From NCBI GenBank assembly GCA_051006995.1, contig JBPCSQ010000034.1:1-64000 (forward strand): 64,000 nucleotides of DNA, read 5' to 3'. A model generated the notes under the pieces. It was not told the origin of the DNA, searched no databases, and saw nothing but the letters and a program-made list of their open reading frames with translations. Position numbers and translations under genes: made by a program. Source of the stretch: JAIQGF01 sp051006995. GTDB taxonomy: Bacteria > Acidobacteriota > Terriglobia > Terriglobales > Acidobacteriaceae. Shown piece after piece: positions 52,080 through 61,020 of this stretch; positions within the stretch are counted from its first letter, which is position 1; every line of letters begins with the position of its first letter.

Positions 52080-53198
52080 ATGAAAATTCTGATTTCCGCC
52101 GGAGAAGCTTCCGGCGAAACCTACGGCGCGCAACTGATGGCGGCGTTGAAAGAGCGAGAACCGTCGCTGGGATGCTTCGGCGTGGGCGGCGAGCGCATGC
52201 GCGCCACCGGCTGCAAAATCGTAGTGGACGCAAAAGATGTCGCGGTGGTCGGGCTGGCGGAGGTGGTCACGCGGCTCCCGAAGATCTGGGGCCGGTTCCG
52301 CAAATTGTTGCGTGCTGTGGATGCGAGCAAACCCGACGCCGCCGTGCTCATTGACTTCCCTGACTGGAACCTGCGGCTGGCGCGCGAACTGCACCGCCGC
52401 GGCATCCCGGTGGTTTACTACGTCAGCCCGCAGCTCTGGGCCTGGCGCCCGGCACGGCTGCAGCAGGTGAAGAAGTACGTTCGCAAGATGCTGGTGATTT
52501 TTCCGTTCGAGGAGACCTGGTATCGGGAACGCAGTGTGCCAGCGGAGTACGTTGGGCACCCCCTGGCCGACCTGCCGCGTCCGGCGACGCCGCCGCTGCG
52601 GTCGCCGCAGATTCCAATTGCGCTCCTGCCGGGCAGCCGCAAGAAGGAAATCGCGATGAACCTACCGGCAATGCTGCAGGCAGCGCGGCAGCTCGGGCGC
52701 GAATACCAGTTCCAGGTCCCGGTCGCCTCCACGGTCAGCTCGAAGTGGATGGTGGACCAGATCCATCGCACGCTGGGCAACGATCCCGGCGTCAACCTGA
52801 AGATGGAAAGCGACGCGCGCATGGTGCTGGCGCAGTCGCGAGCGGCCATCGTGGCCAGCGGCACAGCAACGGTTGAGGCGGCGCTGCTCGGCACCCCCCT
52901 GGTGATGGTGTATCGCGTTTCGCCGGCGACGTGGCGGGTAGGAAGACCGCTGGTAAAGGCGCCGTTCTTCGCCATGCCCAACCTGGTCGCCGGGCGGCAG
53001 GTAATACCAGAACTGGTGCAGGCGGACTTCACGCCCGCGAACGTAGTCGCCCGCATCAACGAAATTCTGCCGGACGGTCCCGCCCGCCAGAAGATGATCA
53101 CGGATCTGGCCGAAGTTCGGGCCAGGCTGGTGTCCCCGGCAGGCGCGAATGCCTCGCAACGCGCTGCCGAAGCGGTCTTGCAGGCGATCCGGAGTTGA
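52080..53198 (+). CDS. lpxB: Lipid-A-disaccharide synthase
   Basis: The 372-aa product is a full LpxB (GT19): MKILISAGEASGETYGAQLMAAL at the start, VAVVGLAEVV, VLIDFPDWNLRLA, YYVSPQLWAWRPAR, LLPGSRKKEI and ASGTATVEAALLGTPLVMVYR. It joins UDP-diacylglucosamine and lipid X in lipid A synthesis, which marks the host as an LPS-making bacterium. No other lpx gene is linked. The upstream tandem repeat replaces a clear ribosome site. Confidence 0.96.
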   Translation: MKILISAGEASGETYGAQLMAALKEREPSLGCFGVGGERMRATGCKIVVDAKDVAVVGLAEVVTRLPKIWGRFRKLLRAVDASKPDAAVLIDFPDWNLRLARELHRRGIPVVYYVSPQLWAWRPARLQQVKKYVRKMLVIFPFEETWYRERSVPAEYVGHPLADLPRPATPPLRSPQIPIALLPGSRKKEIAMNLPAMLQAARQLGREYQFQVPVASTVSSKWMVDQIHRTLGNDPGVNLKMESDARMVLAQSRAAIVASGTATVEAALLGTPLVMVYRVSPATWRVGRPLVKAPFFAMPNLVAGRQVIPELVQADFTPANVVARINEILPDGPARQKMITDLAEVRARLVSPAGANASQRAAEAVLQAIRS

Positions 53199-53419
53199 GG
53201 GAATCCGGCTTGCGCGGCGCGACGAATCGCAACGTGGTGGGTTAAAGTAATAGCAGACCAGCGGCTCCGATGTGGTCGGCTCCGATGTGGTCTTCCCTGT
53301 TGGACGGTCGAAAATTCCCATTGAGAGTTGCGATTGCGCAGTTCGAGGCCTGTCTGAGCGCATCTTTTCTACCCGCGAGTTCATCCAAAAATCAGCGGGA
53401 ACTTAGCTGGAGTATTTTC

Positions 53420-55525
53420 ATGCACATAGCACCCCGGCCCCTGGCGCGGACCCTGGCCCTTCTGTTGTTGGCCATGGCAGCGGCTTTGCCTGCCGCGGCG
53501 GTCGAGAAACCCCGCCTGCGCGTGGATAACTACCAGATTGAAGCCGAACTGCAGCCGCGGACGCATCGGCTGATCGGGCACGCGCGCGTGTTTTTCACCG
53601 CGCTCGACGACATTAGCGTGGCCAGTTTTGAGCTGCACAACGCGCTGCGCATCACGCGGGTCACCGACGCCGAGGGCCACGCGCTTTCGGCCGAGCGCAT
53701 CACGCAGGACAATAGCATTCGCATCCCGCTTCCCAACGGCCTTTCCAAGGACGCCAGCACGAGCCTGAACATTGATTACGAGGGCACTCTGGCCTCGGCC
53801 GACGACAGTCCCGTGCAGGGGCTGAAGCTCGCCTACGTGGGCGAGGACACCAGCTACCTGCTTTATGCCGGGCGCTGGTTCCCGGTGAATGGCTACGGAA
53901 CGAACCGCTTCACCGCGACCATCAAGATCACGGTGCCGGCGGGCTGGAGCGTGATCGGGAGCGGCTTGCAGACCGGTAATGCTGCGCCCGCAGCCGTCAA
54001 ACCAGCGGCGCAAAAGGAACCGGAGGAGCCCAAGCTGGCGCGCGGGAAAACGCGCCCCGCGACTACCCGGTCCTCGACGCCTGCGGCCAAGCAGCCGCCG
54101 CTTCCTCCATTGGCCGGCGGCAAGACCTTTACCCTGGTTTGGACCAAGCCCAGCTTCCCCGGGACCATCATCGCCGGCAATTTTCAGCAGAGCGCCAGCA
54201 ACCAGGTCGGGCTCAACCTGCACATCTACTACAAGGCGGCCCACAAAGATCAGATCGCGAACCTGACCGAGACCGCCGCGCGCGAGTTCCAGTTCTACAG
54301 CGCGCGTCTGGGCCCACCGCTTTCGAATACGCTCAGCTTTGTCGAACTGCCTGACGACGCCGTGCCGAGTGCCTGGGCGCCGGAGGTTGCCGCCATGGCG
54401 TCGCGTACGTTAGCCGGCAAGTTCAACTACCGCCTGCTGGCCAACGTGATTGCCCACCAGTGGTGGGGCGCCGACGTCAGCCCTGCCAGCAAGAACGATT
54501 GGTGGTTGAGCGACGGATTCGCCCGCTACTCCGAGGCGCGGTACGTGGAATCGGCCGCCGGCGAAGCCGCCTTCGGCGAGGCGGTCAAAGACATGGAAGT
54601 GGGCGCGCTGGCCTACGACACCGCACCGCTGTCCAGTGTCGGCAGACTCGATGTCTTCGCCCCCGAATTTCAGACGCTGGTCACCGACAAGGGCGCAATC
54701 ATCCTCAACATGCTGCGCTGGGTGATCGGCAACTCCGCCTTCGACAAGACCATGCGGCAGTTCCTCCAGCAGTATCAGGGCAAGCCCGCTACAGTGGACG
54801 ATTTCCGCAAGATTGCCGAGCAGAATTATGGCGAGCAGCTTACCTGGTTCTTCACCCAATGGCTGGATTCCACGGGCGCGCCCGAGTTCAAAACGAAGTA
54901 CACGGTGTATCGCGTGGACAAGGGCTTTCGCGTCGTCGGCGAAATCTCACAGGACCTCGACCTGTTCCGCATGCCGGTGGAGCTGAAGATTGATACCGAC
55001 GGCCAGAGCGAGACCAAGCGCGTCGAAGTGGTCGGGACCAACTCCGCGTTCCAGGTGGAGACCTTCGGCAAGCCGCGGCGGATCGTGATTGACCCCGATA
55101 ACCGCGTGCTGAAGAATTCTCCCGAGCTCAAGGTGCGCGCATCCATCATGCGCGGGCAGGGGCTGGTGGAGCAGGGTGATCTGGCGGGCGCCTTGCAGGA
55201 ATTCCAGAAGTCGCTCGACGTCAACAAGAACAGCTCCCTGGCGCACTACCGCATCGCCGAGGTGTTCTTCCTGCAGAAGAATTACCAGGCCTCGGCGAAT
55301 GCCTACCGCGAAGCGCTCAACGGCGACGGAGATCCGCGCTGGACCGAGGTTTGGAGCCACATCCAACTGGGCAAGATTTTTGATATCACCGGCCAGCGGG
55401 AGCGCGCCACCAATGAATATCGGCAGGCTCTCCAGACCCGCGACGATACCCAGGGCGCACAGGCCGAGGCCCGCAAGTACCTCAACGCGCCGTATCAAAG
55501 GAAAGAAGCGAAAGAGGGAGAATAG
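53420..55525 (+). CDS. M1-aminopeptidase-like protein with lost zinc site and C-terminal TPR
   Basis: The 701-aa product begins with a signal peptide (LALLLLAMAAALPAAA). The fold resembles M1 aminopeptidases: a beta N-domain, then AHQWWGADVSPASKNDWWLSDGFARYSEARY. In active enzymes the zinc motif is HEXXH plus E; here the aligned residues read N342-V343-I-A-H346 and the distal Glu is D365 in SDGFA, so metal binding and catalysis should be lost. A Pro/Ala-rich insert spans about 186-232. TPR-like repeats follow from about 575 (GLVEQGDLAGALQEFQKSLDVN). It may be a binding scaffold. Start ATG 53420 has TGGAG upstream. Confidence 0.82.
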   Translation: MHIAPRPLARTLALLLLAMAAALPAAAVEKPRLRVDNYQIEAELQPRTHRLIGHARVFFTALDDISVASFELHNALRITRVTDAEGHALSAERITQDNSIRIPLPNGLSKDASTSLNIDYEGTLASADDSPVQGLKLAYVGEDTSYLLYAGRWFPVNGYGTNRFTATIKITVPAGWSVIGSGLQTGNAAPAAVKPAAQKEPEEPKLARGKTRPATTRSSTPAAKQPPLPPLAGGKTFTLVWTKPSFPGTIIAGNFQQSASNQVGLNLHIYYKAAHKDQIANLTETAAREFQFYSARLGPPLSNTLSFVELPDDAVPSAWAPEVAAMASRTLAGKFNYRLLANVIAHQWWGADVSPASKNDWWLSDGFARYSEARYVESAAGEAAFGEAVKDMEVGALAYDTAPLSSVGRLDVFAPEFQTLVTDKGAIILNMLRWVIGNSAFDKTMRQFLQQYQGKPATVDDFRKIAEQNYGEQLTWFFTQWLDSTGAPEFKTKYTVYRVDKGFRVVGEISQDLDLFRMPVELKIDTDGQSETKRVEVVGTNSAFQVETFGKPRRIVIDPDNRVLKNSPELKVRASIMRGQGLVEQGDLAGALQEFQKSLDVNKNSSLAHYRIAEVFFLQKNYQASANAYREALNGDGDPRWTEVWSHIQLGKIFDITGQRERATNEYRQALQTRDDTQGAQAEARKYLNAPYQRKEAKEGE

Positions 55526-55540
55526 GCTCGGGCTCTGGGC

Positions 55541-56668
55541 TCAGCGCGCAAACTTCAACCCGCTCAGGCCCTCGCGCGTCACGCCGCGGCCAAGGACCAG
55601 CACCTGGAAAGTTTCGCCCATCCCAGCGGGCGTGACCAGATGCTTTAGCTGCAATGTCACTTTGGCCCGTTCTTGCGGCAATTTGCAATCCTCGAATGCG
55701 TCGCCGAACTCATTCACCTCGCCAATTCCAATCAGGAATTGCGATTGCGTCACCAGGCCGATCGTCCCCAGCCCGAGGGTCTTCCCTACTTCCATCAGCG
55801 CGGTGAAATTCACGTGGGCGGTGATGTCCTGCTCGCCGGGCGCTTCGTAGGGCGTGTTGCTGACGGCGTGCTGCCGGAACGCCATGACCGTATCTCGATG
55901 CCGTCCCGCCAGCTGCTCCTCGCGAGTGTAGCCGTAATCAATGAAGACGCAGAACCCACGTGATAGCGGCAACGCCGCCGCAATCCGACGCAGGTATTCC
56001 AGCGACGCCAGCGTAGCCTCCACGCGCTCGTGCTCTTCCGGATGCACTCCATAGCGGTCGAGAAACTCCAGTTCCTGCGATGTGGGCGGCAGGAATGTCT
56101 CGACCAGGCGCCCCTCGCGAACGCCGATGCGCAGCTCGCCCCGATGATCTACGACCTCGACGGGCAGCGCGTCGAAAAATTCATTGGCGAAAACGATGAA
56201 CTCGGACGGCGGGCGGGCTTCTTCGATGGCCGCGACAACCGCGACCGTGCCATCGGCGATGTGTTGCGCAAAGCGTTCGGCCAGACGTGCACGGAGCCCG
56301 GCGGAAGTTTCCACCAGGGTTACATGCAGCGCGCGCCGGAATTTCGGAAACTTTTTCGCCGCCCAGTCGAGCACGTCCAGCGCAAACAACCCGCGACCGG
56401 GGCCGAGTTCGATCAGATCCAGCCGCGCCGGCGACCCGAGCGCACGCCACATCTCGTCGAATTGCCGCGCCAGCAACCGCCCGAAAACGGCGTGCACGTC
56501 GCTCGAGGTGTAGAAGTCGCCCGCTTTGCCGAATTGTTCCCGCGCGCGCGAGTAGAAGCCCGGCGGCTCGCCGCCCGCCGCGCCGTAGAGGCAGAGCTCC
56601 ATGTAGCGGGAGAACGGCATCGGCCCGCGCTTACGAATTTCGTTCTCAATGTATTCGCGTAGTGTCAA
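55541..56668 (-). CDS. NDUFAF7/COG1565-type SAM-dependent methyltransferase
   Basis: The 375-aa product has GPMPFSRYMELCLYGAAGGEPPGFYS and FYTSSDVHAVFGRLLARQFDEMW, hallmarks of the COG1565 (MidA/NDUFAF7) family, then motif I LIELGPGRGLFALDVL, and EFFDALPVE. Mitochondrial relatives methylate an arginine of a complex I subunit. A role in respiratory enzyme assembly is possible here but not shown. The 75-bp repeat copy 2 lies 34 bp upstream of its start. Confidence 0.9.
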   Translation of the reverse strand: MTLREYIENEIRKRGPMPFSRYMELCLYGAAGGEPPGFYSRAREQFGKAGDFYTSSDVHAVFGRLLARQFDEMWRALGSPARLDLIELGPGRGLFALDVLDWAAKKFPKFRRALHVTLVETSAGLRARLAERFAQHIADGTVAVVAAIEEARPPSEFIVFANEFFDALPVEVVDHRGELRIGVREGRLVETFLPPTSQELEFLDRYGVHPEEHERVEATLASLEYLRRIAAALPLSRGFCVFIDYGYTREEQLAGRHRDTVMAFRQHAVSNTPYEAPGEQDITAHVNFTALMEVGKTLGLGTIGLVTQSQFLIGIGEVNEFGDAFEDCKLPQERAKVTLQLKHLVTPAGMGETFQVLVLGRGVTREGLSGLKFAR

Positions 56669-56701
56669 AAGATCGGAACCCCAGCGCGCGCAGCGCGCGA
56701 T

Positions 56702-56776
56702 AGAACGTAGCCCCCGGCGTGAGCCGGGGGGTCGGGTGCAAAAAGAACTCAGAGCCCGCTTCAGCGGGCGACAGAA
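56702..56776. repeat. 75-bp dispersed palindromic repeat, copy 2
   Basis: The same two hairpins in the same order and orientation as at 17512-17586: GTAGCCCCCGGCGTGAGCC and AGCCCGCTTCAGCGGGCG. Changes in the second stem are paired (T-A to C-G type), which supports structure. It abuts the stop codon of the gene that ends at 56777. Confidence 0.85.
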
Positions 56777-57067
56777 TCAACTTCGCTCAGCGTCCGCCTT
56801 CTTCGTCTGCGGAGTCCGGATAAACATCTCGATCAGATAATCGTGCAGGCACGCATAGAGCTGGTGCTGGAATGTCCACTCGAACTGCGGATGGTCAAGA
56901 TCGCGCGAATGCATGGTGAAGTAATAAGTGTGCACCGGGACGGCCGGGTCTTTGAAGTTGATGATGACCTCAACCGCGTCGCCCTGCTCTCGCGCGCCAA
57001 ACTCCAGCAGGGGATGCTCGTAGAGCCGGAGCTGGTTCAGCACTCGTTCCAACCGTGCATTGCCCAT
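56777..57067 (-). CDS. Conserved hypothetical protein, 96 aa
   Basis: The product (MGNARLERVLNQLRLYEHPLLEF...) is a soluble alpha/beta protein with no signal or metal motif. VEVIINFKDPAVPVHTYYFTMHSRDLDHPQFEWTFQHQLYACLHDYLIEM suggests two strands and a long helix. ATG 57067 gives the compact product; longer starts upstream have no ribosome site. It is divergent from the LprI-like gene. Function is unknown. Confidence 0.65.
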   Translation of the reverse strand: MGNARLERVLNQLRLYEHPLLEFGAREQGDAVEVIINFKDPAVPVHTYYFTMHSRDLDHPQFEWTFQHQLYACLHDYLIEMFIRTPQTKKADAERS

Positions 57068-57133
57068 GTGCCGATTGTAACGACCCGGCTGCGGCGCTGA
57101 ATTACAATGTCTCGTTCGTTCCACGGAGTCATT

Positions 57134-57574
57134 ATGATGCGCATCGGTCTTGCGCTGTTCATCGCCTGTTCCTGCTGGAACGGCGCCATTGCACAGAACC
57201 CTCTCGAGCATCAGAAGGCCGCGCAGGCTGCATTGCAATCACAGCTCGGGCAGGACGGCGCGGGATGCTCTTCTGCGAAGACGACGTATGATGGCAACGT
57301 CTGCATGGCCAATGTCCTCAGCCAAACTGAACGCGACTTCACCGTTTTCTATGATCACTTGGAAGCGCTGCTCGGAACCGACCCCTCCAGTTCAGACTTC
57401 TATCAGGCGCAGAAGCTCTGGGAAGACTACCGCGAGGCGAGCTGCAAGGCGGTCGAGCGCTTCCACGCCAACGGTACTATCGCCATTACTGCGGAACTGC
57501 GGTGCCGCGTTGCATTGACCCGCAGCCGCATGCGCGATCTTGACGACCTCTATCACACCATGCTCCACGATTAG
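57134..57574 (+). CDS. Exported LprI-like (DUF1311) protein
   Basis: The 146-aa product has a signal peptide (IGLALFIACSCWNGAIAQ) and an LprI/DUF1311-type helical domain: CMANVLSQTERDFTVFYDHLEALL, then KLWEDYREASCKAVERF and RCRVALTRSRMRDLDDLY. Four conserved Cys can form two disulfides. Relatives inhibit lysozyme or sit in the periplasm with unknown roles. GGAG lies 5 nt before ATG 57134; a second ATG follows at once. Confidence 0.82.
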   Translation: MMRIGLALFIACSCWNGAIAQNPLEHQKAAQAALQSQLGQDGAGCSSAKTTYDGNVCMANVLSQTERDFTVFYDHLEALLGTDPSSSDFYQAQKLWEDYREASCKAVERFHANGTIAITAELRCRVALTRSRMRDLDDLYHTMLHD

Positions 57575-57639
57575 CACGCCTTGCGCCTCGCTCCCTGCGC
57601 TGAAGCCGTACAATAAAAGCCTCATTCACCGGAGCCCTC

Positions 57640-59076
57640 ATGCCCAGCCCTCATCCTACTGCCGACACCACCCTCGACTGGTCCGCCTACGTGGACGATT
57701 TTCGCCGCGCCGGCCACGAGGTGGTGGACTGGATCGCCCGCTATCTCGAGCACACGCGCGATTATCCGGTGCTGCCCCGCGTCAAGCCGGGCGAACTCAC
57801 CGCTGCCCTTCCGCACTCGGCGCCGGAACGCGGCGAATCGTTCGAAACCATCCTGAAAGATTTCGACAGAGTCATTGTTCCCGCGGTCACGCACTGGAAC
57901 CACCCACGGTTCCTTGCCTACTTCGCGTGCAGCGGCTCGACCCCGGCCATCCTCGCCGAGGCGCTCTCGGCGGCGCTCAACACCAACGGCCTGAGCTGGA
58001 AGGCTTCGCCCGCCATCGCCGAGTTGGAGCCGCTCGCGCTGGACTGGCTGCGGCAATGGATGGGCCTGCCCGACGACTACATCGGCATCATCTACGACAC
58101 GGCATCGGTGAGCACGCTGCACGCCATCGCCGCCGCCCGCGACATGGCCGACCCCGAGGCGCGTACCTTGGGCTCGCGGCCCATCTACACGCTTTACACT
58201 TCCCAGGAATCACACGCTTCAGTGGAGAAGGGCGCTATCGCACTCGGCGTCGGCCAGAACAACGTTCGCAAGATTCCATCCGATGCCGAATTCCGCATGC
58301 GCCCCGACGCTCTGGTGCAGGCGATCGAAAAAGATTTGGCCGACGGCAAGCGCCCGTTCTGCGTGGTGGCCACCGTGGGAACCACGTCCACCACCAGCGT
58401 GGATCCCGTGGCCGAGATCGCCGACATCGCGGAAAAGTATCACCTGTGGCTGCACATTGACGCCGCTTACGCAGGCACCGCGGCGATTCTTCCGGAGTGC
58501 CGCCACATTCTGAACGGCGCCGAGCATGCGCACTCGCTGGTGGTCAACTGCCACAAGTGGCTGCTCACGCCCGTGGATCTCAGCGCGTTCTACACCCGCC
58601 GTCCCGACATTCTGCGGCGTGCCTTGTCTCTGGTTCCGGACTACCTGCGCGAGTCCGGCCAATCCCCGATGAACATGACCGCTTCCGATCTCGGCATTCC
58701 CCTGGGCCGCCGCTTCCGCGCACTGAAATTGTGGTTCCTGCTGCGCTACTTCGGACGCGAGCGCATCCAGGAAATCGTGCGCTCGCACATCGCATGGGCC
58801 AAGCGTTTCGCCGAGATGATTGACCGTGACCCGCGCTTCGAGCGCGCTGCCCCGGCGCCGTTCTCAGTGGTCTGCTTCCGCTACAAGGGCAGCGATGATG
58901 ACAACAAGTCAATTATGGATGCGGTGAACGCCGGCGGCGAGGCGTTTATCTCGCACACCGTGCTGCGTGGCAGAGTCGTACTGCGGTTGGCGATTGGGAA
59001 TCTGGGGACCACGTGGGCAGACGTCGAGCGCGCGTGGGAGCTGATACAGAACAACATTCCGAATCGTAGTTCGTAG
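57640..59076 (+). CDS. PLP-dependent aromatic-L-amino-acid decarboxylase-like enzyme
   Basis: The 478-aa product is a group II decarboxylase: HEVVDWIARYLEHTRDYPVLPRVKPGEL at the start, WNHPRFLAYFACSGSTPAILAE, then SHASVEKGAIALG, HIDAAYAGTAAILPECRH and the PLP lysine in VNCHKWLLTPVD. It should release CO2 from an aromatic amino acid (tryptophan, tyrosine, phenylalanine or DOPA) to give an amine. Specificity is not readable. A foldback with TAGTC words starts at its stop codon. Confidence 0.92.
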   Translation: MPSPHPTADTTLDWSAYVDDFRRAGHEVVDWIARYLEHTRDYPVLPRVKPGELTAALPHSAPERGESFETILKDFDRVIVPAVTHWNHPRFLAYFACSGSTPAILAEALSAALNTNGLSWKASPAIAELEPLALDWLRQWMGLPDDYIGIIYDTASVSTLHAIAAARDMADPEARTLGSRPIYTLYTSQESHASVEKGAIALGVGQNNVRKIPSDAEFRMRPDALVQAIEKDLADGKRPFCVVATVGTTSTTSVDPVAEIADIAEKYHLWLHIDAAYAGTAAILPECRHILNGAEHAHSLVVNCHKWLLTPVDLSAFYTRRPDILRRALSLVPDYLRESGQSPMNMTASDLGIPLGRRFRALKLWFLLRYFGRERIQEIVRSHIAWAKRFAEMIDRDPRFERAAPAPFSVVCFRYKGSDDDNKSIMDAVNAGGEAFISHTVLRGRVVLRLAIGNLGTTWADVERAWELIQNNIPNRSS

Positions 59077-59129
59077 TCTGTACCCCGCAGTCCGCCTCAC
59101 GCAATACGGGCTACGGACTACCGGCTACG
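59065..59129. repeat. Foldback of CGTAGTC words between convergent genes
   Basis: CGTAGTTCGTAGTCTGTA at 59065-59082 pairs with the inverse at 59112-59129 at 14 of 18 positions. Both arms overlap gene ends, so it is likely to form the shared terminator hairpin of both transcripts. Confidence 0.7.
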
Positions 59130-60012
59130 CTTTTCCTGCCTTCGCCGGCCCCACCGTCTCCTGCGAGTAGGTGTACACGCCGCGTCCGGCCTTGCGCCCC
59201 AGCCGTCCCGCCTTGACGTATTGCACCAGAAGCGGCGCGGGACGGTACTTCTCGCCCAGCATTTTGTGCAGGTATTCCAGAATGTGCAGCCGGGTGTCCA
59301 GCCCCACCAGATCCACCAGCTCGAAAGGACCCATGGGGTGGTTGAGGCCGAGCTTCAGCGCCTTATCAATGTCCTCCGGTGTCGCGATGCCTTCCTGGAG
59401 CATGTAGAAGGCCTCGTTACCGATCATGGCGTTGATGCGGCTGGTGATGAATCCGGGCGCCTCCCTGACGACCACCACTTCCTTCTTCATGCGACGGCCA
59501 ACCTCGGCCGCCGTGGCCAGGGTGTCGTCATCGGTCTCCAGCGCGCGCACGATCTCCAGCAGCTTCATCTTGTGCACCGGATTAAAGAAGTGCATGCCGA
59601 CGATCTTTTTCGCGCGGTAGGTGACGGAGGCGATTTCGGTCACGCTGAGCGAAGACGTGTTCGAGGCTACGATGGTTTCCGGCCGGCAAATCTTGTCGAG
59701 GAGGGTGAAGATTTCGATCTTCGATTCCATCTCCTCCGGCACCGCTTCGATCACCAACTCGGCGGCACGGGCTGCCTCTTCGATGGAGCCGGCGAACTCG
59801 ATGCGGCCGATCGCCGCGCTGGCTTCGTCCGCCGAAAGCTTGCCGAGCTCAACCGCCTTATCGAGATTGCCGCGAATCTCGCCCTCGGCGCGGCGCAGCA
59901 CGCTCGGCAGGATGTCCTCCAGGATGGTGCGATAGCCGCCGACCGCGGCCGCGTGCGCGATTCCCCGCCCCATGATGCCCGCGCCAATCACCGCGACGGT
60001 GCGCACCTCCAT
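59125..60012 (-). CDS. hbd: 3-hydroxyacyl-CoA (3-hydroxybutyryl-CoA) dehydrogenase
   Basis: The 295-aa product has the NAD site VAVIGAGIMGRGIAHAAAVGGY, SNTSSLSVTEIA, GMHFFNPVHKMKLLEIV with the catalytic His, and the C-terminal dimer domain GLNHPMGPFELVDLVGLDT. It interconverts 3-hydroxyacyl-CoA and acetoacetyl-CoA-type substrates in beta oxidation or butyrate-type pathways. Its ATG overlaps the stop codon of the small upstream gene (TAATG), so translation is coupled. Confidence 0.95.
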   Translation of the reverse strand: MEVRTVAVIGAGIMGRGIAHAAAVGGYRTILEDILPSVLRRAEGEIRGNLDKAVELGKLSADEASAAIGRIEFAGSIEEAARAAELVIEAVPEEMESKIEIFTLLDKICRPETIVASNTSSLSVTEIASVTYRAKKIVGMHFFNPVHKMKLLEIVRALETDDDTLATAAEVGRRMKKEVVVVREAPGFITSRINAMIGNEAFYMLQEGIATPEDIDKALKLGLNHPMGPFELVDLVGLDTRLHILEYLHKMLGEKYRPAPLLVQYVKAGRLGRKAGRGVYTYSQETVGPAKAGKA

Positions 60013-60200
60013 TACTTGGACTCCTTCTCCAGCCGCTGCACCACGGTGTCGGTTTCCGCCATGGACTTGCGCATGTATTCGGCCAGGCGCTTCTTCTCCT
60101 CCTCGGTCATGAAGGGAATGCCGGCGACGATGCGCCGCAGCGTGGTGGCGATGTCATCGACGTAGGTCATCATCCGAATCAGTTCACCGGATGCAGGCAT
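60012..60200 (-). CDS. 62-aa small protein coupled to hbd
   Basis: The product (MPASGELIRMMTYVDDIATTLRRIV...) is helical and amphipathic, with FMTEEEKKRLAEYMRKSMAET and a charged C-terminus. No family is recognised. AGAGGA lies upstream of ATG 60200. Its stop codon TAA shares one base with the hbd ATG, so it is likely expressed with hbd and may modulate it. Confidence 0.62.
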   Translation of the reverse strand: MPASGELIRMMTYVDDIATTLRRIVAGIPFMTEEEKKRLAEYMRKSMAETDTVVQRLEKESK

Positions 60201-60219
60201 AAGGTAGCGTCCTCTTTCT

Positions 60220-60320
60220 GGGTGGCCCACCCGATTTTCTCCGGGTGGCCCACCCAAGCTGGTTTTGCTTGGGTGGGTTAGATTGATGTTGGCGGTGTGG
60301 CACACGCGCCTCGCGTGTGC
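60220..60320. repeat. Hairpin-rich repeats with GGGTGGCCCACCC
   Basis: GGGTGGCCCACCC occurs at 60220-60232 and 60243-60255. The second copy extends into an 11-bp hairpin (CCCACCCAAGC / GCTTGGGTGGG) at 60249-60277, and a 9-bp GC-rich hairpin (GCACACGCG / CGCGTGTGC) lies at 60300-60320. This upstream region of the small gene holds no coding frame. Confidence 0.75.
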
Positions 60321-60425
60321 TCAGTAATAAGACATGCCCGCCGCTTACCGCGCTGCGGGCCGGTCGCGAAACTATCATTGTCGTCTGGGCAGCGCGATTA
60401 GTAAAGCGCGGTGGATAATAGGGAA

Positions 60426-60935
60426 ATGCTGCGCGACCGCAACCTTATCCCGCTTTCGCACCAGCACCAGCACGCCTTGGCGTTGTGTGTCTCGATCGAA
60501 CGTGGCCTGAGGGCGGCCACGCCCGACCCGGCACACTGGAACGGCGAGATCGCGCGTCTCTTCGACGCCGAAATCCGCTACCACTTTGAGGCCGAAGAGA
60601 AGGTGCTGTTCCCTTTTGCCACCCAGGTCCCCTCGCTTCGCAATCTGCTGGACGAGCTACTGGTCGAGCACGGCCTGCTCCGCCGCTACGCCTCCCGTGC
60701 CTCGCAAAACGGCCTCACCATCCCGGAGCTGCAACTGTTCGCTGGGACGCTCTCGAACCATGTGCGCAAGGAAGAACGCCAGCTCTTCGAGGGTCTCCAG
60801 CAGTCGTTCTCAGCGGAAGAACTCACGCGCACCGGCGCCGCCCTCGATGATTATTTCCTGCACAGCGGCATGCCGGGCGCGAGCTGCGCCTTGCGCCCAA
60901 GCAAATCCGCCGCGGAGGACATAAAGAACGTCTGA
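60426..60935 (+). CDS. Hemerythrin-like HHE domain protein
   Basis: The 169-aa product is a four-helix bundle with His/Glu positions spaced as in hemerythrin-type non-haem di-iron proteins: LSHQHQHALAL, RYHFEAEEKVLFP, LVEHGLLRRYA and NHVRKEERQLFEGL. It could bind O2 or NO or act in iron or redox sensing. ATG 60426 is preceded by AGGGAA; GTG at 60411 is an alternative. It converges on the amidohydrolase. Confidence 0.83.
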   Translation: MLRDRNLIPLSHQHQHALALCVSIERGLRAATPDPAHWNGEIARLFDAEIRYHFEAEEKVLFPFATQVPSLRNLLDELLVEHGLLRRYASRASQNGLTIPELQLFAGTLSNHVRKEERQLFEGLQQSFSAEELTRTGAALDDYFLHSGMPGASCALRPSKSAAEDIKNV

Positions 60936-60942
60936 GGGTTTT

Positions 60943-61005
60943 ACGTTTCCAGTTTCACGTTTCGCGGTCAGAACCTTGCAACGAGAAACGCGGAACGTGA
61001 AACGT
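60943..61005. repeat. Foldback of ACGTTTCACGTTTC words between convergent genes
   Basis: AGTTTCACGTTTCGCG at 60951-60966 pairs with the inverse of 60989-61004 at 14 of 16 bases. Tandem CTAATGG words follow at 61014-61026, at the end of the amidohydrolase gene. Confidence 0.7.
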
Positions 61006-61020
61006 CAGACCTGCTAATGG

